Shown in pieces: positions 25,364-33,738 of a stretch of 64,000 nt of DNA (position 1 is the first letter of the stretch; every line of letters begins with the position of its first letter). Source of the stretch: UBA8752 sp002336475 (GTDB lineage: Bacteria > Bacteroidota > Bacteroidia > Flavobacteriales_D > Sanyastnellaceae); contig OX044365.1 of NCBI GenBank assembly GCA_943846755.1, positions 1,240,001-1,304,000 on the forward strand. Reading direction: 5' to 3'. A program made the position numbers and the translations under genes. Below the pieces are notes generated by a model, which did no database searches, was not told where the DNA came from, and saw nothing but the letters and a program-made list of their open reading frames with translations.

Positions 25364-26485
25364 TCAAATTCGTTGCAACAGCCCGTTCAATAGGCTGGTG
25401 GCAGCCCGCCCTTCTCCAAACAATCCTGAACCTTCTACAGGTGGCGCTGAGGGAGCGTTGCACAGGTGATTCACCAACGAGGAACGCCCGTCATGAGAAG
25501 ACAATTGTGCGGGATCAAACAAAACTGAAGCTCCGATGTCAATCAATTCACGCCATTCGGTGGTGTCTCTAAGGATCACCGCGGGAGCCCCTTGGTACCA
25601 AGCTTCCTTTTGGAGTCCGCCAGAGTCTGTGAGGACAACATCTGCTTTGCACAAGGCAGCCTGCATCTCCAGATAACCCAACGGACCAGGGTTGACCAGT
25701 CGGGGAGGCAGTTTCATGTCATGCGACTCCATGACCTTGAGCGTTCTCGGGTGAATGGGGAACACCACGGTTCCTCCTGTGACTTCCACCCACTGCCCTA
25801 AGGCATCCAAGGCCCCCTGGAGCAGCTCAGGGCGGTCTACAGTTGAAGGGCGGTGAAGCGTAGTCACCAACACCGGCGCATTCCCCGCTGGCCAGCCTTG
25901 AACACTGAGATTCGCCGCAGTCTCGCGGGCGGCCAAGGCCAAATCCAACATCACATCCCCCACCTCGATGATCCGCTCTGGAGCCACTCCCTCGCGGCGC
26001 AATTGCTCAGTCGCAGGTGGACCCGTGGTGCACAGGAGGTCCGACAGCTGATCGGTCATGATGCGGTTGTGCTCTTCTGGCATGGCACGGTCACCGCTGC
26101 GCAGTCCTGCCTCTACGTGCACCAAGGTCACGCCTGCATGGTGCGCTGCCAGAGCTCCTGCCATTGTGCTGTCCGTATCCCCATAGACCAGCACCGCTCG
26201 GGGCTTGACCCGTTCAATTTGCTCAGCCACCCCCCGGATCATATCCGACAACCGTTCGCTTCGGCCGCTTTGGGCTGGACTGATTCTGGCATCAGGCGCA
26301 GGCACGCCCAACTCGACCAGAAAATCCATGCTCATGTGGTCGTCGGCATGCTGCCCCGTATGCACCAACCATTGGGTCAATCCTTTTTGAGAAAGCGCCC
26401 TGGTCAGCGCAGCTGACTTGATGAATTGAGGGCGGGCACCCACCACCGTCAGCAGGTCTTTGGTTGAGGAGGAATTGGACGACAT
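25364..26485 (-). CDS. wecB: UDP-N-acetylglucosamine 2-epimerase (non-hydrolysing)
   Basis: 373 aa. Interconverts UDP-GlcNAc and UDP-ManNAc for surface polysaccharide synthesis. Visible motifs: VVGARPQFIKSAAL, HTGQHADDHMS, YGDTDSTMAGALA, HVEAGLRSGD, MPEEHNR and TDSGGLQKEA. The start is ATG 26485, sharing one base with the radC stop; the ORF extension begins with TTG and adds one residue only. Tight linkage to the deacetylase-like gene suggests a two-gene amino-sugar unit. Confidence 0.94.
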   Translation of the reverse strand: MSSNSSSTKDLLTVVGARPQFIKSAALTRALSQKGLTQWLVHTGQHADDHMSMDFLVELGVPAPDARISPAQSGRSERLSDMIRGVAEQIERVKPRAVLVYGDTDSTMAGALAAHHAGVTLVHVEAGLRSGDRAMPEEHNRIMTDQLSDLLCTTGPPATEQLRREGVAPERIIEVGDVMLDLALAARETAANLSVQGWPAGNAPVLVTTLHRPSTVDRPELLQGALDALGQWVEVTGGTVVFPIHPRTLKVMESHDMKLPPRLVNPGPLGYLEMQAALCKADVVLTDSGGLQKEAWYQGAPAVILRDTTEWRELIDIGASVLFDPAQLSSHDGRSSLVNHLCNAPSAPPVEGSGLFGEGRAATSLLNGLLQRI

Positions 26486-27180
26486 CAAATGAGGCGATTG
26501 TCTGCAAAGCTAAAATGTCCCATGCCAGCAATGATGATGTGATCGAGAATAGGCATATCCAAGGACTTTCCAGAAGCGCAAAGGTCGCCCGTCAACTTGC
26601 GATCGGCTGCACTGGGATTGGGATTCCCGCTGGGATGGTTGTGAATGAGCACCATGGCTGCTGCCCTCACAGCGAGCCCTTTGCGAAACACCACCTTGGG
26701 ATCGACCACTGTCCCGGATTGTCCACCCCTTGAAATCAACAAATCCGCGATGGGTGCATTGGCACGGGACAAAGCCAACGCCCAGAATTCTTCCACCTCC
26801 AGATCCACGAGTCTTGGTCTAAACCGCGTGACGATTTCTTGGGCACAGGTAATGCGCATGAGCGGCGCTGCCTTTCTGCTCATTCGCCTGCGGCCCAACT
26901 CCATGGCTGCGCCAATCATAACGGCTCGTGCATCACCAATGCCATGCATAGACCTGAGCCTCAGGAGGTCGCACCGCCCCAAAGCATGTAAATCGCCATC
27001 GACCTCCGTCAGCACGCGCTGTGCGACCGCGGTGGCATCTTCACCCTGTGTGCCACTGCCCACCATGATGGCGACAAGCTCCGCATCACTGAGTGCGCCC
27101 ACACCTTCAACGATGGCCCTTTCTCTTGGCCGCATTACCTCATCGCATTTGAAGAAAGTGGAGTGTCCGATGTGTTCCAC
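26485..27180 (-). CDS. radC: RadC-like JAMM/MPN domain protein
   Basis: 231 aa from GTG 27180, or 216 aa from ATG 27135 (MRPRERAIVEG), which is the more conventional codon. An N-terminal helix-hairpin-helix region (ALSDAELVAIMVGSG, MHGIGDARA) precedes the JAMM motif HNHPSGNPNPSAAD with His180, His182 and Asp193 (GTG numbering). RadC was linked to DNA repair, but its true activity is unsettled. The GTG start directly abuts the T tract of the rpsT terminator, which leaves no room for an upstream promoter and favours the ATG start or read-through. Confidence 0.9.
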   Translation of the reverse strand: MEHIGHSTFFKCDEVMRPRERAIVEGVGALSDAELVAIMVGSGTQGEDATAVAQRVLTEVDGDLHALGRCDLLRLRSMHGIGDARAVMIGAAMELGRRRMSRKAAPLMRITCAQEIVTRFRPRLVDLEVEEFWALALSRANAPIADLLISRGGQSGTVVDPKVVFRKGLAVRAAAMVLIHNHPSGNPNPSAADRKLTGDLCASGKSLDMPILDHIIIAGMGHFSFADNRLI

Positions 27181-27207
27181 AAAAAAAGGAGGCCGAAGCC
27201 TCCTTTT
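27181..27207 (-). terminator. Rho-independent terminator of rpsT
   Basis: On the minus strand AAAAGGAGGC pairs with GCCTCCTTTT around a TTCG tetraloop and ends in seven T. It lies 37 bases after the rpsT stop and directly before radC. Confidence 0.92.
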
Positions 27208-27243
27208 AAAAAATCTTGATTGGCCTTCATGGGGCCAAAGTGA

Positions 27244-27501
27244 TCAACCTTTTACAGTGTCCAAGTGGCGGGCAAGGCTGCTTTTGAGGTTGCCTGCTTT
27301 GTTTTTGTGAATGACGTTCTTCTTGGCGAGTCGGTCGATCAAAGACGCCACTTTTGGAAGCTGATCTTCGAGCTCCTTGGCATCGGTTGTAGCGCGATAC
27401 TTCCGCAAAGCATTCCGCATTGTTTTGTGGTAATAGCGGTTGCTGAGACGCTTGGCCTCGTTGGAGCGGATGCGCTTGAGGGCTGATTTATGGTTCGCCA
27501 T
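27244..27501 (-). CDS. rpsT: 30S ribosomal protein S20
   Basis: 85 aa, basic and helical, beginning MANHKSALKRIRSNEAKR, which is diagnostic for S20, a primary 16S rRNA-binding protein. The ORF can be extended 7 codons upstream to 27522 but the canonical N-terminus fixes the start at 27501. A perfect promoter element lies 18 nt upstream and a strong terminator follows, so the gene is monocistronic. Confidence 0.97.
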   Translation of the reverse strand: MANHKSALKRIRSNEAKRLSNRYYHKTMRNALRKYRATTDAKELEDQLPKVASLIDRLAKKNVIHKNKAGNLKSSLARHLDTVKG

Positions 27502-27519
27502 GCTTGCGTTTTGGGGGGG

Positions 27520-27527
27520 CAAATATA
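27520..27527 (-). promoter_or_regulatory. -7 promoter element TATATTTG of rpsT
   Basis: Perfect TAnnTTTG match, 18 nt before the rpsT ATG. Unlike several other genes here, it leaves room for a short leader. Confidence 0.7.
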
Positions 27528-27551
27528 GTCAACTGCTCCATGCGAAACGAC

Positions 27552-28010
27552 TCAGTACCAAATCAAGTGTACTCGAATTGTTGTTGCGCCGTCTGATATG
27601 TCGGTTTCAGTGCGTTCTGAGTCGATATGATCTTGGGGACTAAAGGGGAGTCCCAAGGCAATGAAATCCTGGGTAGTGGCCACGTCATCGTCGAAAACCG
27701 TAAACTCAAAATCAGTATTAAAGTCTTCAACCTCAATATTTACCGCTACAAAATCCAAGTCTACTGGCAGGGCTGCATCTTGGGCAGTCCCTGAGGTGAA
27801 GAGCACGGATTGACTGGAGGCCACGCGCAGCTCGACGTATAGATCAGGAGGACCTTCATCGACGGTGTCTTCAAAATAATCGGGATCGGTGGCCAGAACC
27901 TCTACCCTGTCAATGACACATCTGGTGATGGGTTCGGGTTCTTTGCAACCTGAAAAAATCACACACAGCGTCAAGCAGATGGACGCAAAGTGAACGGCAT
28001 TGGATTTCAT
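27552..28010 (-). CDS. Predicted lipoprotein of unknown function (152 aa)
   Basis: A lipoprotein signal, ICLTLCVIFSGC, with the lipidated cysteine near residue 22, followed by KEPEPITRC. The mature part is acidic and beta-rich (DLYVELRVASSQSVLFTS, FEFTVFDDD), resembling a small C2-like or Ig-like sandwich seen in Bacteroidota lipoproteins. No firm family. Confidence 0.75.
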   Translation of the reverse strand: MKSNAVHFASICLTLCVIFSGCKEPEPITRCVIDRVEVLATDPDYFEDTVDEGPPDLYVELRVASSQSVLFTSGTAQDAALPVDLDFVAVNIEVEDFNTDFEFTVFDDDVATTQDFIALGLPFSPQDHIDSERTETDISDGATTIRVHLIWY

Positions 28011-28044
28011 GCCCTCAATTTCCGAAAAAAGTTTGGGAAAGAGA

Positions 28045-28066
28045 GAAGGGCGCCTTCGCGCCCTTC
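28045..28066 (-). terminator. Candidate terminator hairpin
   Basis: GAAGGGCGC pairs perfectly with GCGCCCTTC around a 4-nt loop. It sits between the 147-aa secreted-protein gene and the lipoprotein gene. The downstream minus-strand tract (TCTCTTTCCC) is only partly T-rich. Confidence 0.55.
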
Positions 28067-28173
28067 CTTCCTAACAATCTACTTGCCAATCGCCATTCCT
28101 AGCGATAGCTGTTGCAAATATACAAAGCTGCCTTCATGTGTGAAAACACGTTATCACAGCCTTCTAATTCCGC

Positions 28174-28617
28174 TTACTTCTTGAAAATGAAGCGGGTAAT
28201 GTAAAGTCCCTGGCCGTCGGGCTTTCCTGCATCGGACTCGACTCCGCTTACAACGAACTCAAGGCTCCATCCTGCTGCCACCATGTTATTGACCTTATCT
28301 GTGATCAATGCGTCGTTGGAAGCGATGTTCTGGAAGTTGATTCCGGCAGCGCTGAAAAAGTTGACCAACTTGGTTTCCTTGAACGCATCAACTTTCAGGT
28401 CCCCACGCTTCACGTCACCCTGACCACTCTTCTTGCCGTCAATGCGCTCGGTGGTGGCAGCTTCGCTGTCGGCCTCTGAGGTAGTTTCGATGATGCGAGA
28501 ACGCCCTACACCGCCGGGAACAATGCTCTCAACAACTGTGACAATTTTATACTCTTGCGCCGCAGTATCGAGGCAAGTGAACAGGGCCAAGGCCCCGAGG
28601 AAAACCAATTTTTTCAT
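28174..28617 (-). CDS. Secreted protein of unknown function (147 aa)
   Basis: Signal peptide of about 20 residues (MKKLVFLGALALFTCLDTAAQ), then YKIVTVVESIVPGGVGRSR, which I recall from conserved Bacteroidota secreted proteins. Mixed polar middle, C-terminal YITRFIFKK. No catalytic motif. An AT-rich TAATTTTA stretch about 25 nt upstream (28643-28650) is a plausible -7 element. Confidence 0.75.
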   Translation of the reverse strand: MKKLVFLGALALFTCLDTAAQEYKIVTVVESIVPGGVGRSRIIETTSEADSEAATTERIDGKKSGQGDVKRGDLKVDAFKETKLVNFFSAAGINFQNIASNDALITDKVNNMVAAGWSLEFVVSGVESDAGKPDGQGLYITRFIFKK

Positions 28618-28677
28618 GTTGTGAATGTGTTATGTGATCTAAAATTACTGCGCAAATCTGTTAAATGGCCGGAACGA

Positions 28678-29310
28678 TTAAATGATCCGAGACCCGACCA
28701 GAAGTTGAGTGGCTTCATCGAAGAATGAAACGCCCTTGTTTTTCGAATACCACTTTTGGACTTCGCCTGCAAAGACCCGGTATTCAGGTTTAGGGTCGGC
28801 CGCCTCCTTATAGTCAGCGACCATATTTTGAGCTTCCTTCGGACGGGGGCCCCAATGGCCCAAAACCTTGCCTGCTGAATCTGCCACAATCCACATCGGA
28901 ATAGACCGGCCACCATTTGTCAGGAAATCACCGATGATTTGAGACGGAGCGTCGCGCAACACGACATCGAGTGGGACCTTGGCCCGCTCGGCCAATGCTC
29001 CAATCAAGGGCACTGTTTGGGCGGCGTCGCCACACCAACTCTCGGTGATTAAAACCCAATGTTGCCCTTGAAGCGCGCCACTGTCCAAGATGGCATCGAG
29101 GGCTGGTGGCCATTGGGCCGTCTTTCCTACCCTGTGCATTCTGAACGCATTGAGCCGGGTATATTCGGCCAACGCCTCCGATGGTTTTGGGCCACTGTGC
29201 GATTGCAATGCCACCCAGTCCTGCATGGCTTTAGCATAGGTCGGATAGGTCATGGCGTCTTTACGCCCACCGGTCCACCAGGCGTCCCAGCGGCTTCTCT
29301 CTTCGTTCAT
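28678..29310 (-). CDS. Thioredoxin-fold protein with a single active-site cysteine
   Basis: 210 aa from ATG 29310, which overlaps the upstream stop as ATGA; the longer frame to 29349 lies inside that gene. The thioredoxin-like segment WVLITESWCGDAAQTVPLIGAL has WCGDA in place of WCxxC, so only one cysteine remains. This matches the thioredoxin family sometimes annotated as thiol reductase in Bacteroidota. IPMWIVADSAGKVLGHWGPRP follows, with the cis-proline region. Function unknown; a classical disulfide reductase role is unlikely. Confidence 0.85.
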   Translation of the reverse strand: MNEERSRWDAWWTGGRKDAMTYPTYAKAMQDWVALQSHSGPKPSEALAEYTRLNAFRMHRVGKTAQWPPALDAILDSGALQGQHWVLITESWCGDAAQTVPLIGALAERAKVPLDVVLRDAPSQIIGDFLTNGGRSIPMWIVADSAGKVLGHWGPRPKEAQNMVADYKEAADPKPEYRVFAGEVQKWYSKNKGVSFFDEATQLLVGSRII

Positions 29311-30593
29311 AAGGATGCTCGCTTTGATTGACTCTGCCAAGAAATCCACGCCTCGGCCGCCACCCTTCCGGACCGCATCGCCCCTTCAAGCGAGGGCGCA
29401 AAAAACGCGTCTCCTGCTCCAAACACCCCGGCTTCAAGTTTCGGACCACTGGGGCGCTTTCCAACAGGGCTGGTTCGGGGCAATGCCCGATATATTGCAG
29501 CACTCCATTCAACCCGCCCGCATTCTACCCCTGCCGCATCAAGCTCCTTGCGCATGGTTTCCAAGGCCTCCTTGGCAGTTTCGTCAGGCTCAAGCAGGCC
29601 GGTAACATTGATGCGCCCCGCCCCTACTGCCCCTTCTAGGTCCTCCATGAAATGCAGGTTTGTCACCTTTTTGGCCCCGGGCACCAAACCAATCACCGGC
29701 TTTCCAAATGAGGGTGTCAGGGACTGAAACACAGCGTTGATACACCCGTTCCACTCGCCCATTGGATATCCCGGATGAAGTCCCGGTGCCGCAATGATGG
29801 CTCCTCGGTCCAAAGCCACTGGCTTTCCTTCCAATTCCAAGCTACCACTTGACCATGCGTTCACCTTGCACCCCAGCTTGATCTCAGTTCGATCCAGCCT
29901 AGAGGTCAACTGTTCCACAAGCGCCTGCATGCCCCTTTTGGGCCGCAAGACCTGCCCGTCCGCCAACATTCGCAAGGTGAATTGGAATTGAGCTGCAGGA
30001 GTTTGGAGTGCTCCCTCCAAAAAAATCCCTGAGAAAAAAGGTGCGAGAAAGCCCGTGATGAAGTTTTCAGAAAAACCCCACTGTTCCAGAAATATAGCTG
30101 TGCTCTTGTGCGCCCAGGGTCCCAAACTCTGCTGAGATGACGGCTGGTTTTGAGGGGAGGTGAAATGGCCGTTTTGAATGTCTTCGGCCTGGCAACCCTG
30201 AAGTTTGAAAACAAGCCGCAAGACTTTTATCCGATCAGACCAGCTGCCGATACCGCTGGCCAATGTGGCCGGCAGCCAACCCCAAGCCCTGCGTGGATCG
30301 GCAAGCGTGCGCCATTTGCCACGCGCAAAAATCTTGGCCCCCGGCACAAATGCGGCACACTCAAGGGCCTCAAAATCTACCCATCGTTGCAGTTCGGGGT
30401 ACCCTGCTTGCAATACCTGAAACCCGCGGTCTACAGGAGTGCCATCGGGCAAATGTTCGGTGCGAAGTCTTCCACCCAAGCTCTCAGATGCTTCGATGAG
30501 AACGGGGCTGAAGCCGGCCTCCTCCAAAGTGAGACAAGCTGCCAATCCCGCAGCGCCTCCGCCGATGACGACCGGTCCTTTGTCGTTTTGCAT
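29307..30593 (-). CDS. FAD-dependent oxidoreductase (amine oxidase/phytoene-desaturase-like)
   Basis: 428 aa. The Rossmann motif VVIGGGAAGLAACLTLEEAG at residues 8-27 binds FAD, with Glu35 region ending the fold and GGRLRTEHLPDG the next conserved loop. VDRGFQVLQAGYPE and the C-terminal GVFGAGDAFFAPSLEGAMRSGR are typical of NAD(P)/FAD amine-oxidase-like desaturases. Substrate unknown. It begins 10 bases after rluF and overlaps the thioredoxin-fold gene by 4 bases. Confidence 0.88.
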   Translation of the reverse strand: MQNDKGPVVIGGGAAGLAACLTLEEAGFSPVLIEASESLGGRLRTEHLPDGTPVDRGFQVLQAGYPELQRWVDFEALECAAFVPGAKIFARGKWRTLADPRRAWGWLPATLASGIGSWSDRIKVLRLVFKLQGCQAEDIQNGHFTSPQNQPSSQQSLGPWAHKSTAIFLEQWGFSENFITGFLAPFFSGIFLEGALQTPAAQFQFTLRMLADGQVLRPKRGMQALVEQLTSRLDRTEIKLGCKVNAWSSGSLELEGKPVALDRGAIIAAPGLHPGYPMGEWNGCINAVFQSLTPSFGKPVIGLVPGAKKVTNLHFMEDLEGAVGAGRINVTGLLEPDETAKEALETMRKELDAAGVECGRVEWSAAIYRALPRTSPVGKRPSGPKLEAGVFGAGDAFFAPSLEGAMRSGRVAAEAWISWQSQSKRASL

Positions 30594-30603
30594 GTTGATG
30601 GGA

Positions 30604-31362
30604 TCAATCCGATGGCGGGGAAGCAGAAGGCGCGGTTTTACCCGAATCGGACACCAACCGCTGCAACTCCGACAATTCTTCTGCGGTAAAGTCCCGCCAT
30701 TCTCCGAGTGGTAAATCCAAATTCATGTGCATGATCCTCACCCGCTTAAGCCTGACCACCTCGTAGCCAAGATGCTCACACATTCGTCGGATTTGGCGGT
30801 TCAACCCCTGGGTCAGCACGATCCGAAAATGACGGGGGCCCGTTTGCTCTACCTCGCAACGGCGCGTCACGGTATCCAAAATGGGAACACCTCCGGCCAT
30901 GTCTTCGATGAACCCGTCCCGGATGGGGCGGTCCACCACAACCTGGTACTCCTTTTCGTGGTGGTTCCGTGCCCTCAGGATTTTATTGACCACATCTCCA
31001 TCCGACGTCAGAAAAATCAACCCCTCACTGGGCTTGTCCAGACGGCCCACAGGAAAGATTCGGCGGGGGTGGTCGATGGCGTCAATGATGTTGTCCCGCT
31101 CCCTTTTCTGGTCTGTCGTGCACACGATGCCCACAGGTTTGTGGTAGACAATGTACACGTGGTCTTCTGCCTTGGTAGGCTGTCCGACCGCTTGGCCATC
31201 GACTTCGACAATGTCACCCGGCATCACCTTGGTCCCCAATTCGGGAACGACACCATTGAGGGTGATGCGCCCCAGCTCCAACAGTTTGTCTGCTGCGCGG
31301 CGAGAGCAATGTCCCACTTCACTGAGGTACTTGTTGATGCGAATGCCTTTGGCAGCCTCCAT
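30604..31362 (-). CDS. rluF: 23S rRNA pseudouridine synthase, RluF type
   Basis: 252 aa. N-terminal S4 RNA-binding domain (INKYLSEVGHCSRRAADKL), then the RsuA/RluB/E/F catalytic domain with GRLDKPSEGL, catalytic Asp109. HHEKEYQVVVD, GVPILDTVTRRC and GLNRQIRRMCEHLGYEV follow closely the E. coli RluF pattern. It modifies U2604-type positions in 23S rRNA. The last 15 residues are a Ser/Pro-rich tail. Upstream, TTATTTG ends 4 nt before the ATG. Confidence 0.93.
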   Translation of the reverse strand: MEAAKGIRINKYLSEVGHCSRRAADKLLELGRITLNGVVPELGTKVMPGDIVEVDGQAVGQPTKAEDHVYIVYHKPVGIVCTTDQKRERDNIIDAIDHPRRIFPVGRLDKPSEGLIFLTSDGDVVNKILRARNHHEKEYQVVVDRPIRDGFIEDMAGGVPILDTVTRRCEVEQTGPRHFRIVLTQGLNRQIRRMCEHLGYEVVRLKRVRIMHMNLDLPLGEWRDFTAEELSELQRLVSDSGKTAPSASPPSD

Positions 31363-31387
31363 GATGCAAATAACGGCGAGAGCAGGC

Positions 31388-33679
31388 TCAGTCGACGACG
31401 ACCCAGCGCCACCGGCTTCCGTCTTCTAAGGTCAGCAGGTACACCCCTGATTCAAGGCCATCACGGCACACCCCATTGGCCTGGCTAAAACGCTGGCGCA
31501 ACCGCCCTTGCGCGTCCAAGAGGGTTCCTGATGCGGGCACACCATCCCAGCGCACACAGGCTGAAGAAGGGTTGGGCCCCAATGTCCGGGCCGTGCGGCC
31601 CACGGTTCCGCCGTCATCCAGAATGATGGCGTAGTTGTTTGTCGATGCCGCCGTCGGCGTAGCAAACCACACCCAGTAATCCGCGCCGTCAGGATACCTG
31701 CCCAAGGAGGCGTCTTGTTCGGAAGAACCAAAAGCAAAAAAGTCCAACAACACCCACACCTCTTCCGACTCATCCCAATCGAACAATGCGATCTCATCGC
31801 CGGTGGAGGACAGGGTAAAGGGGGCGTGGTACTCGCCCTGCTCGGGATCGTTGTCGGCCCAGTAGAATGCCCAAGCGCCAGGTTCCAAGGTCCCCTCGGG
31901 CAGGGCATACTTGTTTGGCACACTCAGGTTGTCAGTCAGGTATTTTCCGCCCAACTCGATGGGAGAAGACCCTGCATTGAACAGCTCGACCCAGTCGTCA
32001 AACTCACCAAAGGCGTCCGACACGTTGTTGGCGTTGGCACTCATGAGCTCGTTGACCACCAAATCTGATGGAGACACCCCCACTGTAGCCGTGACGGGTT
32101 CACAGGGAAGCCAGCGCTCCAAGCCGGCAGCACTGCCGACTTCCACTTGGTAATCCACCGTGGTCCAATTCCATTGCACCGGAACCTTGACGCCCCAAGT
32201 GCCGTCGCCGGCCTTGCGGTCGCCGTGTTCGCCGTCATCGTACATGGTGAAAGATTGGGGGCCGTTGCCTGGATCGATCCAACACGTCACCTCCACATCA
32301 TCGGCCCCGCCATCGACAATGGCCCTGACGCGGAGCGAATCCAACACCGGGGCGTTGTCCTCCAATTCGTGGACGATGAGCACCGGATTCTCATCATCGA
32401 GCTGGTTGTAGAGGGAATATGAGCGGTTCGTGAGCCACGGCTCAATCCCGTACTCGACATGTCCACCCCATGCCTCTTCAATCGAGGCTTCAAAATCAGA
32501 CGGCTCGAACCCAAACGTTTGAGGGTAATACCCATCAGAGGCGATGTGCGGCGCGAGCATTTCAAGGCGCGGCTCCAGAAACGCCATCACCGTATCGGGG
32601 TGCGCATATACATTGGACACCTCGCGCAGATAGTAGGTGTACCAGTCGCGGTATTCCGGGACCTCCATGAGCCGGTCATAAAGCGGCCGGTACTCAGTAG
32701 ACCACGCGTATGGATTGCGTGACTCCCAATCGCCTTCCACCCAATCGATGCCCCAAGTGTTGTCGAGGTCGTAAGGGATGTAATCGAAGAGGCCGGTTTG
32801 GGGGTTGTGATAGAGGTAAAAGTTGTTCTTGTTGCCAGTGTACCCATCCCAATTGCCACTCACCACATCCAGGGCCATCACTTTTAGGAAGTCCGCGACA
32901 TTGAACACCTCTTCAATGGCACATTTGAAGTCGGCTTCTGGCGTGTTGTTGAGGACATCGATGAATTCCGCGATGTCGGTGTAGTCATCCTCCTCGGTGT
33001 TGGTCTTCAGCTCGTAAGCCCTCCGCCCATTGACTTCAAACTTGTAATCATCTGGATAAGGCCCCACGTATTCGAGGGTGGCGGGCCACAGGCACTTGTA
33101 GAAATTGCCGCCATCCTTGTCGTAATACTCCTCGACAAACTCCTCGTCCATGTGCTCGGTGTTGACGTAAACCCCCATGTATTCGCCGTTGAGCATCACC
33201 TTGACCATGCTCGTGCGGGAACCCGCTAGGCCCATTTTGCGAAGGATGTTCCAGCTCAATGCGGCACGGAGCACGGAAGGGTCGTTTTGGTTGGCGTTGA
33301 GGTTCAACTTTTCCAAGTCGGCCCATTTCTGGCCAGGGATGAAGGCGTTGAGGTCCACCTTGAAACTCTTCTTTGGAGCAAACAAGGAGGTATTGCCCCT
33401 CAGGCGGACCGCCACCGTATCGATGAGGGTATCCAGCACTGCAGATTGATAGCCTATGGTCGCAGGGAAAGGATTGGTCGATGCGTATTCTACATCCCCA
33501 AACAGCATCGCCTCAGCGTTGTCGGCATCCATGGTGATGACCACCGTCGCCACCTCATCCTGCAAAAACACTGGGCCCCAAGCGGGAATGTCTGTTTGGG
33601 CACTGAACTGGGTCGCCCAGCACCACAACAAACCCAAGAAAATGCTGCGGCAAGTCCACGCGTTGAGCGACGTATTCAT
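31388..33679 (-). CDS. CotH kinase-like secreted protein with lamin-tail domain and T9SS sorting domain
   Basis: 763 aa. Signal peptide to about residue 28 (ATQFSAQ). Residues about 40-400 are a CotH domain (VRLRGNTSLFAPKKSFKVDL, LNLNANQNDPSVLRAALSWNI, GEYMGVYVNTEHMDEEF, ALDVVSGNWDGYTGNKNNFYLY). CotH proteins are atypical protein kinases of spore coats and, in Bacteroidota, exported proteins of unknown substrate. A lamin-tail domain (VVNELMSANANNVSD onward) covers about 555-665, and a T9SS C-terminal domain ends in WRWVVVD. TAATTTCG lies 4 nt before the ATG. Confidence 0.9.
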   Translation of the reverse strand: MNTSLNAWTCRSIFLGLLWCWATQFSAQTDIPAWGPVFLQDEVATVVITMDADNAEAMLFGDVEYASTNPFPATIGYQSAVLDTLIDTVAVRLRGNTSLFAPKKSFKVDLNAFIPGQKWADLEKLNLNANQNDPSVLRAALSWNILRKMGLAGSRTSMVKVMLNGEYMGVYVNTEHMDEEFVEEYYDKDGGNFYKCLWPATLEYVGPYPDDYKFEVNGRRAYELKTNTEEDDYTDIAEFIDVLNNTPEADFKCAIEEVFNVADFLKVMALDVVSGNWDGYTGNKNNFYLYHNPQTGLFDYIPYDLDNTWGIDWVEGDWESRNPYAWSTEYRPLYDRLMEVPEYRDWYTYYLREVSNVYAHPDTVMAFLEPRLEMLAPHIASDGYYPQTFGFEPSDFEASIEEAWGGHVEYGIEPWLTNRSYSLYNQLDDENPVLIVHELEDNAPVLDSLRVRAIVDGGADDVEVTCWIDPGNGPQSFTMYDDGEHGDRKAGDGTWGVKVPVQWNWTTVDYQVEVGSAAGLERWLPCEPVTATVGVSPSDLVVNELMSANANNVSDAFGEFDDWVELFNAGSSPIELGGKYLTDNLSVPNKYALPEGTLEPGAWAFYWADNDPEQGEYHAPFTLSSTGDEIALFDWDESEEVWVLLDFFAFGSSEQDASLGRYPDGADYWVWFATPTAASTNNYAIILDDGGTVGRTARTLGPNPSSACVRWDGVPASGTLLDAQGRLRQRFSQANGVCRDGLESGVYLLTLEDGSRWRWVVVD

Positions 33680-33683
33680 GACG

Positions 33684-33691
33684 CGAAATTA
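33684..33691 (-). promoter_or_regulatory. Candidate -7 promoter element TAATTTCG, start-proximal
   Basis: One mismatch to TAnnTTTG, 4 nt before the CotH-like ATG. No clear -33 TTG is visible upstream. Confidence 0.45.
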
Positions 33692-33718
33692 AGGGGTCAC
33701 AGGCGGAGGCTTATGAAT

Positions 33719-33734
33719 GGGGTTCAAAAACCCC
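33719..33734. terminator. Weak hairpin between two secreted-protein genes
   Basis: GGGGTT pairs with AACCCC around CAAA. It lies just after the metalloprotease stop (minus strand), but the minus-strand side has no T tract, so termination is uncertain. Confidence 0.3.
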
Positions 33735-33738
33735 GTTT

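Noticed and set aside
26485..31362. radC plus neighbouring genes as a defence island
   Set aside because: Neighbours are housekeeping genes (rpsT, wecB, rluF, oxidoreductase); no defence-type effector or mobility gene is present.
30727..31488. 253-aa plus-strand ORF opposite rluF
   Set aside because: Fully antisense to an unmistakable pseudouridine synthase.
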